Positions 50,165 to 59,095 of a stretch of DNA of 64,000 nt are shown in pieces. The translations under genes were made by a program, and so were the position numbers. Location of the stretch: positions 992,001 through 1,056,000 of the forward strand of contig NZ_CP113054.1 in assembly GCF_026625605.1 (NCBI RefSeq), in the 5' to 3' direction. Positions within the stretch are counted from its first letter, which is position 1. Each line of letters begins with the position of its first letter. This DNA comes from Luteolibacter sp. SL250 (GTDB lineage: Bacteria; Verrucomicrobiota; Verrucomicrobiia; Verrucomicrobiales; Akkermansiaceae). The notes under the pieces are model-generated. The model searched no databases, was not told where the DNA came from, and saw only the letters and a list, made by a program, of their open reading frames with translations.

Positions 50165-50890
50165 ATGGCATTTGCGGCACTCAAAGGATTGGGATCGAAA
50201 ATCGGGGCGGCTGCACTGGAAGCCTATGATTCCGCCTGCAAGGCAGCCAAGGCGTTGTTCAGTAAAAATAAGATCCCCGAGATCCCCGTGGCGGCTTGCC
50301 CGAATGCATGTCCGACTGCTCTTGGAGCCGGGGTGAATGAGCTGGTGGAAAAGTCTCCGACTTTGGTGGCGAATCTCAAAGCTCTTGAAGAAGATGGTTG
50401 GGTGATCCGCTATGGAGAGCCGGGAAAAGGAAGCTTCTGCGACAAGACCAAGAAGGAAATTGTCATTGATCCGAATGAGAAGGACAATCCCGCTTCCATC
50501 ACCCAAACTCTGGCTCATGAGTCCGGTCACGCGCTCTATTCGGCGGATCCCTATGTGCCCCATACCGGACTCTCCAAAGACGAGTATGTGAGGAAAAATG
50601 TAGAGGCTGCTCTGAAGGACGAAGGTGAGGCTACTTTGATGAACGCCAAAGTGCGGGATGAAATTATGGGCAATGGAGGGACGGACATTGGGATTGCCGG
50701 TGCGAAATCAGACGAGTACGAAAAGGCTTACCAAGAATACAAGGAGCACGGGGATCGGGAAAAGGCCCGAAAGGACATCGGAGCGATCTTCGCAAAAGGC
50801 GAGAGGCCCAGCACGGACCCAACGAAGACCTATGAGGAATATTATGGTGCCCCTTATTCCGATTATTACGATCAGCAGCCTGCAATCTGA
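50165..50890 (+). CDS. Putative zinc-metallopeptidase toxin/effector
   Basis: The product is 241 residues without signal peptide. The active-site motif is HESGH in TLAHESGHALYS (HExxH), preceded by GSFCDKTKKEIVIDPN, and DEGEATLMN lies downstream with a possible third ligand Glu. The C-terminus ends KTYEEYYGAPYSDYY. I associate the combination of WVIRYGEPGKGSFCD, LAHESGHALY, GGTDIGIAG and the YYG tail with metallopeptidase domains at the C-termini of type VI and other polymorphic toxins. Here it is a free protein with a short helical N-terminus (residues 1-60, including CPNACP). It lies 4 nt before a candidate immunity gene. Activity and target are unproven. Confidence 0.65.
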   Translation: MAFAALKGLGSKIGAAALEAYDSACKAAKALFSKNKIPEIPVAACPNACPTALGAGVNELVEKSPTLVANLKALEEDGWVIRYGEPGKGSFCDKTKKEIVIDPNEKDNPASITQTLAHESGHALYSADPYVPHTGLSKDEYVRKNVEAALKDEGEATLMNAKVRDEIMGNGGTDIGIAGAKSDEYEKAYQEYKEHGDREKARKDIGAIFAKGERPSTDPTKTYEEYYGAPYSDYYDQQPAI

Positions 50891-50894
50891 AGCC

Positions 50895-51338
50895 ATGAGC
50901 AAGGAAGAGCCATTAGTTTGTTTGAGAAAATTGATCGGAAAGGGGGAGCTGAGTCATGCGGCGATACAAGGTTCACTCGGCGTTACGCTGCAGGTGCAAG
51001 CGGAGCGGTCGAACCCGAGTTTCAATTCCTTTGGAGCCGACGACCTGCCCTCATGGCTGGCCAAACTGGACTACCGAGCTGCTACTGCGAACGAGAGAAA
51101 ATCCGAGGGTCTGCTGATCCTCGATCTGAAGATGAATGCCGGTGTGGCGAAGCAAACTGTGATCAAAGAATTTGGGAAACCGGCATTGCTGGTGCCTCCC
51201 ACGCCTCGCCAACCGCCGGATTCCCCGATTTATGAGGTATATCGTTTCGAATGGGGAAAATGTAGTTTTGGTTACGCCCGTTCTGCTCCTGATGTGTTGC
51301 AGACGGTAGTGTTGGATACCATTCGAGAGAAAAAATAG
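50895..51338 (+). CDS. Candidate immunity protein
   Basis: The product is 147 residues from the ATG at 50895, 4 nt after the metallopeptidase stop. It is soluble, with no signal peptide or known motif (GLLILDLKMNAGVAKQTVIK, then EVYRFEWGKCSFGYARSAP). Position directly after a toxin-like gene, small size, AT-rich composition and placement inside the flanking repeats suggest the cognate immunity protein. That role is inferred from arrangement alone. Confidence 0.5.
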   Translation: MSKEEPLVCLRKLIGKGELSHAAIQGSLGVTLQVQAERSNPSFNSFGADDLPSWLAKLDYRAATANERKSEGLLILDLKMNAGVAKQTVIKEFGKPALLVPPTPRQPPDSPIYEVYRFEWGKCSFGYARSAPDVLQTVVLDTIREKK

Positions 51339-51398
51339 TGTCTCCAGGTGTGGCAGGTCATCGCCGGAAGTGGCATGTGCGGTGAAAGCGCGGGAGGC

Positions 51399-51420
51399 CT
51401 TGCGCGACGATTCCGTATTG
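51399..51420. repeat. Right copy of 22-bp direct repeat flanking the toxin-like cassette
   Basis: Exact copy of 49725-49746 in the same orientation, 1674 bp away. It lies 64 nt before the HNH gene. The arrangement resembles attL/attR or an unusually long target duplication. Confidence 0.9.
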
Positions 51421-51483
51421 GCTTTTTCGTTGCCGTGGGGGATGGACCTGCTACTTTCCGGGCGATTGGTTTGAAAAGGGTTT

Positions 51484-52086
51484 ATGACTGCCGTACTAGA
51501 ACTCCCCGTTCTGGTGCTGAACCGGTTTTGGCAGCCGATTCACACCTGTTCCGTCAGACGTGCGTTGCACCTCCTCTGCCTGGGCCATGCGCTGGTCGTC
51601 CAGGTCGATGGGGAGGAGTGCTACAAGGCGCATGACCTGGGCTCCTGGATGAACCACTCCGCGGAGGTCATCGACCCGGAGATGATCCACGGCGTCAGCG
51701 TTTCCCTGCGGGTGCCGAAGATCGTCGTGCTGGGCATCTATGACAAGCAGCCGCGGCTGGAGGTGAAGTTCACCCGGCGCAACGTGTTCCTGCGGGACAA
51801 GTTCACCTGCCAGTACTGCACGAGGATCCTGCCGGAAAACCAGCTCAACCTGGACCACGTGATGCCCCGGCAGAAAGGCGGGAAAACCACCTGGGAGAAC
51901 ATCGTAACCTCATGTGTGAAGTGCAACACGCGGAAGGCGAACAAGCTGCCGCATGAAGCGGGCATGCACCCGCTGCACAAGCCCATCGCGCCGCGCTGGC
52001 GTCCGTTGTTCGGCCTGCGTGAGAACGGACTGGGGGATGAGAGCTGGAACCGCTTCCTGCCCGAAGAGGTGAGGAAAAGCGCGTGA
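51484..52086 (+). CDS. HNH endonuclease
   Basis: The product is 200 residues. The HNH site is CQYCTR...LNLDHVMPRQKGG...WENIVTSCVKCN, with four zinc Cys, the catalytic His in LDHV, and the Asn/His positions of the fold. The N-terminal half (MTAVLELPVLVLNRFWQPI) matches the conserved chromosomal HNH family found in many Bacteroidota and PVC genomes, whose role is unknown. It is G+C-rich like the chromosome and lies outside the repeat-flanked cassette, so it is not its mobility gene on present evidence. Confidence 0.9.
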   Translation: MTAVLELPVLVLNRFWQPIHTCSVRRALHLLCLGHALVVQVDGEECYKAHDLGSWMNHSAEVIDPEMIHGVSVSLRVPKIVVLGIYDKQPRLEVKFTRRNVFLRDKFTCQYCTRILPENQLNLDHVMPRQKGGKTTWENIVTSCVKCNTRKANKLPHEAGMHPLHKPIAPRWRPLFGLRENGLGDESWNRFLPEEVRKSA

Positions 52087-52097
52087 CGGCGGGAACT

Positions 52098-52186
52098 GTG
52101 GCTGCTGCGTCCCGCAGCAGACCGTGACATCGGCGTCCCGCCGATGAATGAACCAAGGGTTTTCTGCCGCGGGACGCGGCAGCCAC
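52098..52186. repeat. Family 2 palindromic element, complete copy
   Basis: The ends GTGGCTGCTGCGTCCC (from 52098) and its near-complement GGGACGCGGCAGCCAC (to 52186) face each other across about 43 nt that holds an internal palindrome (CATCGGCGTCCCGCCGATG). It fills the gap between the HNH and convergent asnS genes, where it may also stop transcription. A half copy lies at 2765-2787. Confidence 0.65.
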
Positions 52187-52189
52187 TTG

Positions 52190-53557
52190 TCAGAACTCGC
52201 AGTTCCCCGGCGTGCGTGCGAAGGGGATGACGTCGCGGATGTTGGCCATGCCGGTGACGAACATGAGCATCCGCTCGAAGCCGAGGCCGAAGCCCGCATG
52301 CGGGACGCTGCCGTATTTCCGCAGGTCCGCATACCAGCAATAGGCTTCCGGGTCGAGGTCGTGCTTGCGGAAGTTCTCCATCAGCACGTCGTAGCGTTCC
52401 TCGCGCTGGGAGCCGCCGACGATCTCGCCGATGCCCGGCACCAGCACGTCCATGGCGGTGACGGTCTTCCCGTCATCGTTGAGGCGCATGTAGAACGGTT
52501 TGATCTCCTTCGGGTAGTTGAAGACGGTTACCGGCTGCTTGAAGTGTTCCTCGGTGAGCCAGCGTTCGTGTTCCGACTGGAGGTTGAGGCCGTATTCCAC
52601 CGGATACTGGAACTGCTTCCGGCTCTTCAGCAGCAGCTCCACCGCATCCGTGTAGGAAATGCGTTCGAACGGACGGCTGGCCACGAACTCCAGGCGCTCG
52701 CGCAGGCCCTTGTCCACGAACTTCTCGAAGATCTCCAGATCGCCCTCATGGTTTTCGAGGGCATAGGTGACGAGGTATTTCACCAGCGCCTCCGCCAGAT
52801 CCATGTCACCCTCCAGATCGCAGAAGGCGACTTCCGGCTCGATCATCCAGAACTCCGCCGCGTGGCGGGAGGTGTTGGAATTCTCCGCACGGAAGGTGGG
52901 ACCGAAGGTGTAGATGTTCGACAGGGCGCAGGCGAAGGTCTCCCCCTCGAGCTGGCCGCTCACGGTGAGGTAGGCACGCTTGTTGAAGAAATCCTCCGTG
53001 TCTCTGCTGATCTTGTCGTCCGGAAGGGTGGTGACGCGGAACATTTCACCGGCACCCTCGCAGTCGCTGGCGGTGATGATGGGTGTGTGGACGTAGATGA
53101 AATCCCGCTCCTGGAAAAACTTGTGGATCGCGTAGGCGATGCGGCTGCGCATGCGGAAGACCGCGCCGTAGAGATTCGTCCGCGGGCGGAGGTGGGCGAT
53201 GGAGCGGAGGAACTCCTGGCTGTGGCCCTTTTTCTGCAGCGGGTAGTCCTCCGGGACCTCTCCCAGCAGTTTCAGGGAGGTGGCCCGCATCTCCCATTTC
53301 TGGCCTGCGGCGGGAGAAGGGATGAGCTGGCCGCGGATCTCCACGGAGGCGCCGGTGTTCATCCTCGCGATCTGGTCGTATCCGGGAATGCCTTCGTCCG
53401 CGACGATCTGGAGATTTCCCAGGCAGGTGCCGTCGTTGAGTTCGATGAAGGAAAACGCCTTGGAATCCCGGCGGGTCCGGACCCAGCCAGCGACGTGGAG
53501 GTCATCGGTGGGTTCCCCACGTTTCAGGACATGCTTGATGAGCGACCGCATGTGCAT
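52190..53557 (-). CDS. asnS: Asparaginyl-tRNA synthetase
   Basis: The product is 455 residues, a class IIb synthetase that charges tRNA-Asn. An N-terminal OB-fold ([26 protein letters not shown]) binds the anticodon. Class II motif 2 appears as [20 protein letters not shown] and motif 3 as [15 protein letters not shown]. The AsnS-specific length (about 450-465) and YTDAVELL spacing separate it from AspS. The start is MHMRSLIK at 53557 or MRSLIK at 53551. Confidence 0.96.
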   Translation of the reverse strand: MHMRSLIKHVLKRGEPTDDLHVAGWVRTRRDSKAFSFIELNDGTCLGNLQIVADEGIPGYDQIARMNTGASVEIRGQLIPSPAAGQKWEMRATSLKLLGEVPEDYPLQKKGHSQEFLRSIAHLRPRTNLYGAVFRMRSRIAYAIHKFFQERDFIYVHTPIITASDCEGAGEMFRVTTLPDDKISRDTEDFFNKRAYLTVSGQLEGETFACALSNIYTFGPTFRAENSNTSRHAAEFWMIEPEVAFCDLEGDMDLAEALVKYLVTYALENHEGDLEIFEKFVDKGLRERLEFVASRPFERISYTDAVELLLKSRKQFQYPVEYGLNLQSEHERWLTEEHFKQPVTVFNYPKEIKPFYMRLNDDGKTVTAMDVLVPGIGEIVGGSQREERYDVLMENFRKHDLDPEAYCWYADLRKYGSVPHAGFGLGFERMLMFVTGMANIRDVIPFARTPGNCEF

Positions 53558-53623
53558 TGGTTATGGGGGCGGCGGAGGTTTGTCAAAGCGTGTCGCAGGC
53601 TCCTCAGGAGGCTGCAACCGGGA

Positions 53624-54316
53624 TCAATTCCCTCCGACGAGCGCCATGCTCATGGCCACCATCTCGTTGAACACTTCCTTCGCGGATTTGCTGCCCAGAA
53701 ACCAGCGGCCCGGGTCCGCCTCGGGATCCGGGCAGGAGATCACGCCGATCTTCCAGTCATCCCCCAGTTCCTCCCTGAAAATCATCCGGCTGCGGCGTGC
53801 ATGGGTGGCGCTGGTGATGAGGTCGGCGCGCTTGCCGGGGGAGAGCGTGGGGTTCTTCCTCAGGTGGTCGGCCAGGGCGCGGGCCATCATGCGGGTTCTT
53901 TCCGTTCTGGAGATTCCGCACGGTACTGACTGGATGCGGCCCGCGGGGACGCCCATCTTCGACAGGGTGGCGGCGGCGTAGTCGGCGAAGGTCTTATAGG
54001 GGAGATCCAGCGTCCCGCGGTCGAGCGGGATGCCGGTGCAGAAAACGATTTCCGCCTCCGTTGTCCGGGCATGCTCCGCGGCCTTTTCCAGCGCATGGTC
54101 CGGGATCCAGCCTTCCACGATCAGGGTCTCCGCTCCGGATACGGGCTCCGTCACCGCCAGCCAGCCGTAGAGATTGAGGAACGCGAAAACCGCCGGACCA
54201 CCGATGACCACCGCGGCGATCACACTGAGACGCCACGTCGGCAGCAGCACCCATCTGCGTCTCAGGAATCTGCCCGCGGGCCTGGCGGGTTTCTCGATGG
54301 CGGCGCGTTCATCCAT
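53624..54316 (-). CDS. DUF218 (YdcF/SanA-like) envelope protein
   Basis: The product is 230 residues from the ATG at 54314-54316. One N-terminal helix (about 28-50) anchors the protein. The DUF218 domain follows, with ETLIVEGWIPDHALEKAAEHA and LITSATHARRSRMIF, the conserved surface of SanA/ElyC/YdcF proteins. Those act in envelope integrity and peptidoglycan or undecaprenyl-carrier metabolism. Longer frames upstream look non-coding. It diverges from the cytochrome gene. Confidence 0.85.
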   Translation of the reverse strand: MDERAAIEKPARPAGRFLRRRWVLLPTWRLSVIAAVVIGGPAVFAFLNLYGWLAVTEPVSGAETLIVEGWIPDHALEKAAEHARTTEAEIVFCTGIPLDRGTLDLPYKTFADYAAATLSKMGVPAGRIQSVPCGISRTERTRMMARALADHLRKNPTLSPGKRADLITSATHARRSRMIFREELGDDWKIGVISCPDPEADPGRWFLGSKSAKEVFNEMVAMSMALVGGN

Positions 54317-54433
54317 AGGCAGCGAATCCTTCCGGATGCAGGTGCCGGAATCAAGGGCTGGTGAGGATGGGGCGGAGGTGGAAATTTCCCGGAATCCCGG
54401 GTTGGTCCGGCGGCCGGAAAAGGTGGCCGGAGG

Positions 54434-54460
54434 AGGACGGATGGTTACAAAATCCGTCCT
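54434..54460. other. 9-bp hairpin in a divergent intergenic region
   Basis: AGGACGGAT (54434-54442) and ATCCGTCCT (54452-54460) form a perfect stem with a 9-nt loop, within the 229-nt gap between the DUF218 gene and the cytochrome gene. The gap otherwise shows only G+C-rich short repeats of CCGG. It may be a leader hairpin or an operator. Confidence 0.35.
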
Positions 54461-54545
54461 TCCGGCTCCGGAATGGTCCATTGACCGGTCCGGAAAATCC
54501 TGAACATCCTTTCCCCCGCAACCCTTTCCGACCGCGCACCAACCC

Positions 54546-57245
54546 ATGAAATTCCGACATCTTTTCCCCATCGTCGCCGCTGTTCCCGCCGCGCATGCAT
54601 GGACGCCTTCCACCGAGCCCCCGCTCACCCAGCTTGATGCCTTCGTCTGTTCCGAGAAGGATTTCGAGATCACCGCCTGGGCGACCTCGCCGATGTTCCA
54701 CAACCCCGCGAACATGGATATCGACCACCTCGGCCGCATCTGGATCACCGAAGGGGTGAACTACCGCCACGTCGCCAACCGTCGTCCTGAAGGTGACCGC
54801 GTGGTGATGCTGGAGGACACCGATGGTGACGGAAAGGCGGACAAGTCCACCGTCTTCTACCAGGATCCGGAGCTGACCACCCCGCTCGGCATCGCCGTCT
54901 TCGACAATGTGGTGATCGTTTCCCAGCCGCCGAATCTGCTGAAGCTCACGGACGTGGACCGCAACGGCAAGCTGGAGCTGGACAAGGGAGACAAGCGCGA
55001 GGTTCTGCTGACCGGCTTCAACGGCTACAACCACGACCACTCCCTGCACTCTCTCACCGGTGGTCCGGACGGGAAATGGTATTTCAACCAGGGGAACATG
55101 TGCGCCCAGTTCACCGACGCTTCCGGAAAGACGTTCCGGATCGGCAGTCCGTATGAGGACCGCCGTTTCGGCAAGGAAGCCGTGGATTCCCGGAAAATCG
55201 CCGGTGAAAAGTCGGACGATGGTTTCGTCTATGTCGGCGGCTTCACCGTGCGGATGAACCCGGACGCCACCCACGCGGAGATCATCGGCTACAACTACCG
55301 GAACTCCTACGAGCAGACGATCAACACGCTGGGTGACCTTTATCAGAACGACAATGACGACCCGCCAGCCTGCCGTGTGACCCACATCCTGGAGCGGGGC
55401 AACGCGGGATTCGCCTCCCGTGATGGCAAGCGCAGTTGGAAGGCAGACCAGCGTCCCGGTCAGGACACCCCCACCGCCGAATGGCGCCAGTGGGACCCGG
55501 ACACCATGCCCGCCGGGGATGTCTATGGCGGTGGCTCTCCCACGGGCATCGCGTTCTATGAGAATGGTGCGATGGGAGATGCGTTCAACGGCACCCTGCT
55601 TTCGTGCGAGCCGGGCAAGAACGTGGTGTTTTCCTACCGCCCGGAGATCAAGGGCGCGGGCCGCACCCTTGACCGGAAGGATTTCCTCACCACGAACACC
55701 TCCGGTGTGTTCGCCGGTTCCGACTTCGTCGGCGGCAACATCAAGGATCTGGAGAAAAAGAAGAAAGAGGACATCCAGCATCTCCTCTTCCGGCCATCGG
55801 ACATCACCGTCGGCCCTGATGGCGCGCTCTATGTCTCCGACTGGACAGACCCGCGCGTCGGTGGTCACGGCACCCAGGATGATGGGGCTGGTGGCATCAT
55901 CTACCGCCTCGCGCCGAAGGGCTTCAAATCCGTGGTGCCGAAGATCGATCCAAACACCGTCGAAGGTGCCATCACCGCGTTGAAATCCCCGGCGGTGAAC
56001 ACCCGCTGGCTCGGATTCCAGAAGCTGAAGTCGGAAGGTGCCAAGGCATACGACGCCGTGGCCGCGGTGCTGGAGGACAAGAATCCCTACGTTGCCAACC
56101 GCGCGATCTGGCTGCTGCCTCATCTCGGGGAGAAAGGTCTGGCGAAGCTCGACACCTTCATCAGTTCAAAGGATGAGGCCCAGCGCTTGATCGCCTTCCG
56201 TGCCGTACGCCGGACCGACGGCAAGGTGGATGCCCTGCCGTATGCGAAGAAACTGGCGAAGGATCCATCGTCCGCCATCCGTGCGGAAGCCGCGCAGGAA
56301 ATGCGCTACCGCAGCTTTGAAGAGTCGAAGGAAGTGCTGGTGGAAGTGGCGAAGGGCTACGACGGCGCTGACCGTGCGTATCTGTTCTCCATCGGAGCCG
56401 GTGCGGGCCAGAATACCGCCCAGCTCTGGAGTGCGCTGTCCGATGCGCTCAAGCCCGGCGAGCCTTCCAAGTGGTCCGATACTTTCGCCCGCCTGACCTG
56501 GCGTCTGATGCCGGAAGCCGCGGTCCCCGCGCTGAAGGCCCGTGCGCTCGACGCCGGCCTCAGTGAGGAGCAGCGCAAGCTGGCCGTTGACACCATCGCT
56601 TTCATCAAGTCCGCCCCGTCCGTGGCGGCGATGCTCGACCTCGCCGGGAACGATTCCCCGGTGAAGGACCAGGCGAAATGGTGGCTCACCAACCGTGGCG
56701 AAGGCGAGTGGGCGTCGATGGGCGTCAAAGAGGAAATGCAGAAGCGTGGCCTGGTCGAGAAACCGGTGGAGATCGTCGAGGTCACGGTTCCCGCCAAGCC
56801 GGCTTCCACCAAGTTCACGGCGGCGGACGTCCTCGCACTCAAGGGGGATGCCGCCAAGGGCAAGGTGACCGCCGCGCGTTGTGTCATGTGCCACAAGGTT
56901 GACGGCCAGGGTGTGGAGCATGGCCCGGACCTCAAGGGCTTTGGTTCCCGCCAGCCTGCCGACGTCGTGGCCCGCGCGATCGTGGATCCGTCCGCGGAAA
57001 TCGCGCTCGGCTTTGAAGGCGTCGCCATCCGCACCAAGGGCAACAAGTGGATCGATGGCCTGATCGTCGCTGACGGAAATCCAGTTACCATCCGCTCCAC
57101 CGGCGGCATCGTCCAGAAGGTGGCGAAGAAAGACATCGCGGAGCGCAAGCAGATGGACCGTTCCCTGATGCTCAATGCGGATCAACTCGGTCTGACCGCC
57201 CAGGATGTGGCGGACATCGTCGAGTGGATGAAGACCTACAAGTAA
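54546..57245 (+). CDS. PVC-type haem-binding membrane-bound dehydrogenase
   Basis: The product is 899 residues with a signal peptide (MKFRHLFPIVAAVPAAHAW). Residues 25-460 form the PVC-specific propeller dehydrogenase domain: TPSTEPPLTQLDAF, NPANMDIDHLGRIWITEGVN, DGKWYFNQGNMC and GPDGALYVSDWTDPRVGGHG. A HEAT-like helical stretch follows (about 480-700). The C-terminal cytochrome c module has the haem site CVMCH at 779-783 and GPDLKGFGSRQ. These proteins are a hallmark of Planctomycetes and Verrucomicrobia and are thought to oxidise sugars in the periplasm, feeding electrons through the haem. An intrinsic terminator follows at 57268-57296. Confidence 0.94.
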   Translation: MKFRHLFPIVAAVPAAHAWTPSTEPPLTQLDAFVCSEKDFEITAWATSPMFHNPANMDIDHLGRIWITEGVNYRHVANRRPEGDRVVMLEDTDGDGKADKSTVFYQDPELTTPLGIAVFDNVVIVSQPPNLLKLTDVDRNGKLELDKGDKREVLLTGFNGYNHDHSLHSLTGGPDGKWYFNQGNMCAQFTDASGKTFRIGSPYEDRRFGKEAVDSRKIAGEKSDDGFVYVGGFTVRMNPDATHAEIIGYNYRNSYEQTINTLGDLYQNDNDDPPACRVTHILERGNAGFASRDGKRSWKADQRPGQDTPTAEWRQWDPDTMPAGDVYGGGSPTGIAFYENGAMGDAFNGTLLSCEPGKNVVFSYRPEIKGAGRTLDRKDFLTTNTSGVFAGSDFVGGNIKDLEKKKKEDIQHLLFRPSDITVGPDGALYVSDWTDPRVGGHGTQDDGAGGIIYRLAPKGFKSVVPKIDPNTVEGAITALKSPAVNTRWLGFQKLKSEGAKAYDAVAAVLEDKNPYVANRAIWLLPHLGEKGLAKLDTFISSKDEAQRLIAFRAVRRTDGKVDALPYAKKLAKDPSSAIRAEAAQEMRYRSFEESKEVLVEVAKGYDGADRAYLFSIGAGAGQNTAQLWSALSDALKPGEPSKWSDTFARLTWRLMPEAAVPALKARALDAGLSEEQRKLAVDTIAFIKSAPSVAAMLDLAGNDSPVKDQAKWWLTNRGEGEWASMGVKEEMQKRGLVEKPVEIVEVTVPAKPASTKFTAADVLALKGDAAKGKVTAARCVMCHKVDGQGVEHGPDLKGFGSRQPADVVARAIVDPSAEIALGFEGVAIRTKGNKWIDGLIVADGNPVTIRSTGGIVQKVAKKDIAERKQMDRSLMLNADQLGLTAQDVADIVEWMKTYK

Positions 57246-57267
57246 GAGGCCGCCCCATGGAACGAAG

Positions 57268-57296
57268 AAGGCGGGCAGTGATGCCCGCCTTTTTTC
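57268..57296 (+). terminator. Intrinsic terminator after the PVC cytochrome gene
   Basis: A perfect 9-bp stem (AGGCGGGCA with TGCCCGCCT, loop GTGA) is followed by a T-run. It lies 24 nt after the stop codon. Confidence 0.9.
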
Positions 57297-57334
57297 GCGC
57301 CATCTCCGGAGGGATTCCTCCGGAAGGAAGCCTG

Positions 57335-57892
57335 TTACCTCGGGATCACCAGGACCTTGCCCGGCTGGATCAGGGAACCCTTGATGCCGTTCGCGCGCTG
57401 CAGGGCGGAAACCGAGGTCTTGTTGCGTGCGGCGATGGCGGAAAGGGTATCTCCCTTTTTGATGGTGTAGCGGGCGGTGGCGGGCTTTTTCGCCACCGTC
57501 TTCTTTGCCGTGGCCTTCGGCTTCGTGGAAGCTGTGGAGGCGGATGTCCTGCGGGTGGTGGTGGTGGTGCGGGAGGCGGTCTTCACCTGGGTGGGCCTCG
57601 AGATCACCGGGGTGGAGGAAATCCGGCCGGGTTGAGGGGTGTTCTCGGCAGTCGGGATCGGCACGGAATCCGACGGCGGTTCATCATTCATGACCAGGGC
57701 GTCACCTGTCTGTGAGCCTCCGCGCTTCCATTTGGAGGGATTGTCGGCCCATTCCTCGATGTAGTTGCCACGGCTGTCGAACGGTCCGGTCCCGGAGGGA
57801 TTGTTGTTGCTGGCCGTGGATCCCGTGGAACCGCAGCTCGCGAGCAGCAGCGCGGTGCAGCCCGCGGCGGTCATCTGGAGAGCCAATTTCAT
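57335..57892 (-). CDS. LysM-domain lipoprotein
   Basis: The product is 185 residues with lipobox LLLASC (Cys20). The middle is Ser/Thr/Pro/Lys-rich and disordered, with runs of Thr (SRTTTTTRRTSASTAST) and KATAKKTVAKKP. The C-terminal LysM domain (about 140-184) reads YTIKKGDTLSAIAARNKTS and ends LIQPGKVLVIPR, binding the glycan of peptidoglycan. It probably tethers the outer membrane to the wall. It converges with the cytochrome gene. Confidence 0.9.
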   Translation of the reverse strand: MKLALQMTAAGCTALLLASCGSTGSTASNNNPSGTGPFDSRGNYIEEWADNPSKWKRGGSQTGDALVMNDEPPSDSVPIPTAENTPQPGRISSTPVISRPTQVKTASRTTTTTRRTSASTASTKPKATAKKTVAKKPATARYTIKKGDTLSAIAARNKTSVSALQRANGIKGSLIQPGKVLVIPR

Positions 57893-58090
57893 GGGCGGAA
57901 GTATGGCGTTCCCTGCCGGTTTGGCAAAGCATTGTTAAATTGACCGTATTTTTTGAAACCCTTTGTGTGGAAAATCGGCTTTTGGGATGGAACCGGCGGG
58001 AATGAGGGCTCCGTGTTTTCCGGAATTGGCGGAGGCGCCGCGAACCTATTGCAAGAGTAGGGCGGGGATGGACAGTATCCGTATCAACCC

Positions 58091-59095
58091 ATGAAAGAAT
58101 CCGCCGAAATTCCTTCGTTCCGCCGCCGGGACGTCATCAAGACCCTCGTTTTCAGCAGTGCCGCGCTCGGCACCGGCTGGCCGGGCCGGGCTGTTGCGGC
58201 CTCGCCGGAGCTGAAGTTCGGAAAGGATGGCGTCCACTTCCTCGCTGTCGGCGATTTCGGGACCGGGAACGCGGCGCAGAAGCAGGTGGCGGAGCGGATG
58301 AACGAGTTCGCCGGCAAGTTGGGGAGCCCCTTGGCCGCGGTCCTTGCCCTGGGCGATAATTTCTACAACCACCTGGAACCCGCGCGGTTCGGTCCGGGTT
58401 TCGAGGAGATGTATTCGAAGGAGCACCTCGATGTCCCCTTCTACGCCTGCCTGGGGAACCACGACTACGGTCCGTCCTATGACTCGAAGCAGGGTCGGGC
58501 GAAGGCGGACATGCAGCTTGAGTATGCGAAGGCGAACCCCACCTCCCGCTGGAAGATGCCGGCGAAATGGTACGCGGAGGAGTTCTCCGCCGCCGGGAAG
58601 CCGCTGGTGAAGATCATTTACCTCGACTCGAACAACTTCGAGGGGGCGCTCACCCCTCAGGAAAAGGTGGACCAGAAGCGCTGGCTGGAAGCGGAACTGA
58701 AAAAGGAAACCAAAGCGAAGTGGACGTGGGTGGTGAGCCACTATCCGGTCTTTTCCGACACCACAAAAAGGAAGGACAACCAGGGCCTGATCAAAAGCTG
58801 GGGTGGTTACTTCCAGGAGAACCCGATCTCGCTCTACCTCTCCGGCCACGACCACAACCTTCAGCACCTCCAGGTGGAGGGCTACCAGCCCAGCTTCCTC
58901 GTCTCCGGCGGTGGCGGGGCGAAGCTCTATGAGATCACGGACACCGGCCGGGGATTCTCCAGGCCGATCCTCGGCTTCAACCACATCCATGTGAATGATG
59001 AGCGCATCCTGGTCCAGCTCATCGACGGTGATGGCAACCGGATGCACGCGTTCGAAAAATCCCACAAGGGAGACATCAAGATCCTGAAGGCCTGA
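58091..59095 (+). CDS. Tat-exported metallophosphatase (purple-acid-phosphatase-like)
   Basis: The product is 334 residues. The N-terminus carries a twin-arginine signal (FRRRDVIKTLVFSSAALG). The calcineurin-like fold has all metal motifs: FLAVGDFGTG, LALGDNFYN, CLGNHDYG, VVSHYPVFS and SGHDHNLQHL, the order found in tartrate-resistant acid phosphatase-like enzymes. Tat export fits a protein that folds with its metal pair before export. It should hydrolyse phosphate monoesters in the periplasm. Its stop overlaps the next start (TGATG), making the first gene of a three-gene overlapping operon. Confidence 0.9.
   Translation: MKESAEIPSFRRRDVIKTLVFSSAALGTGWPGRAVAASPELKFGKDGVHFLAVGDFGTGNAAQKQVAERMNEFAGKLGSPLAAVLALGDNFYNHLEPARFGPGFEEMYSKEHLDVPFYACLGNHDYGPSYDSKQGRAKADMQLEYAKANPTSRWKMPAKWYAEEFSAAGKPLVKIIYLDSNNFEGALTPQEKVDQKRWLEAELKKETKAKWTWVVSHYPVFSDTTKRKDNQGLIKSWGGYFQENPISLYLSGHDHNLQHLQVEGYQPSFLVSGGGGAKLYEITDTGRGFSRPILGFNHIHVNDERILVQLIDGDGNRMHAFEKSHKGDIKILKA

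Noticed and set aside
51484..52086. HNH gene as the mobility or homing gene of the toxin-like cassette
   Set aside because: It is outside the 22-bp repeats, has the G+C content of the chromosome and belongs to a widespread chromosomal HNH family.
54351..56123. Open frame of 590 codons on the minus strand
   Set aside because: Antisense to the PVC cytochrome/dehydrogenase gene; no start signal or recognisable domain.
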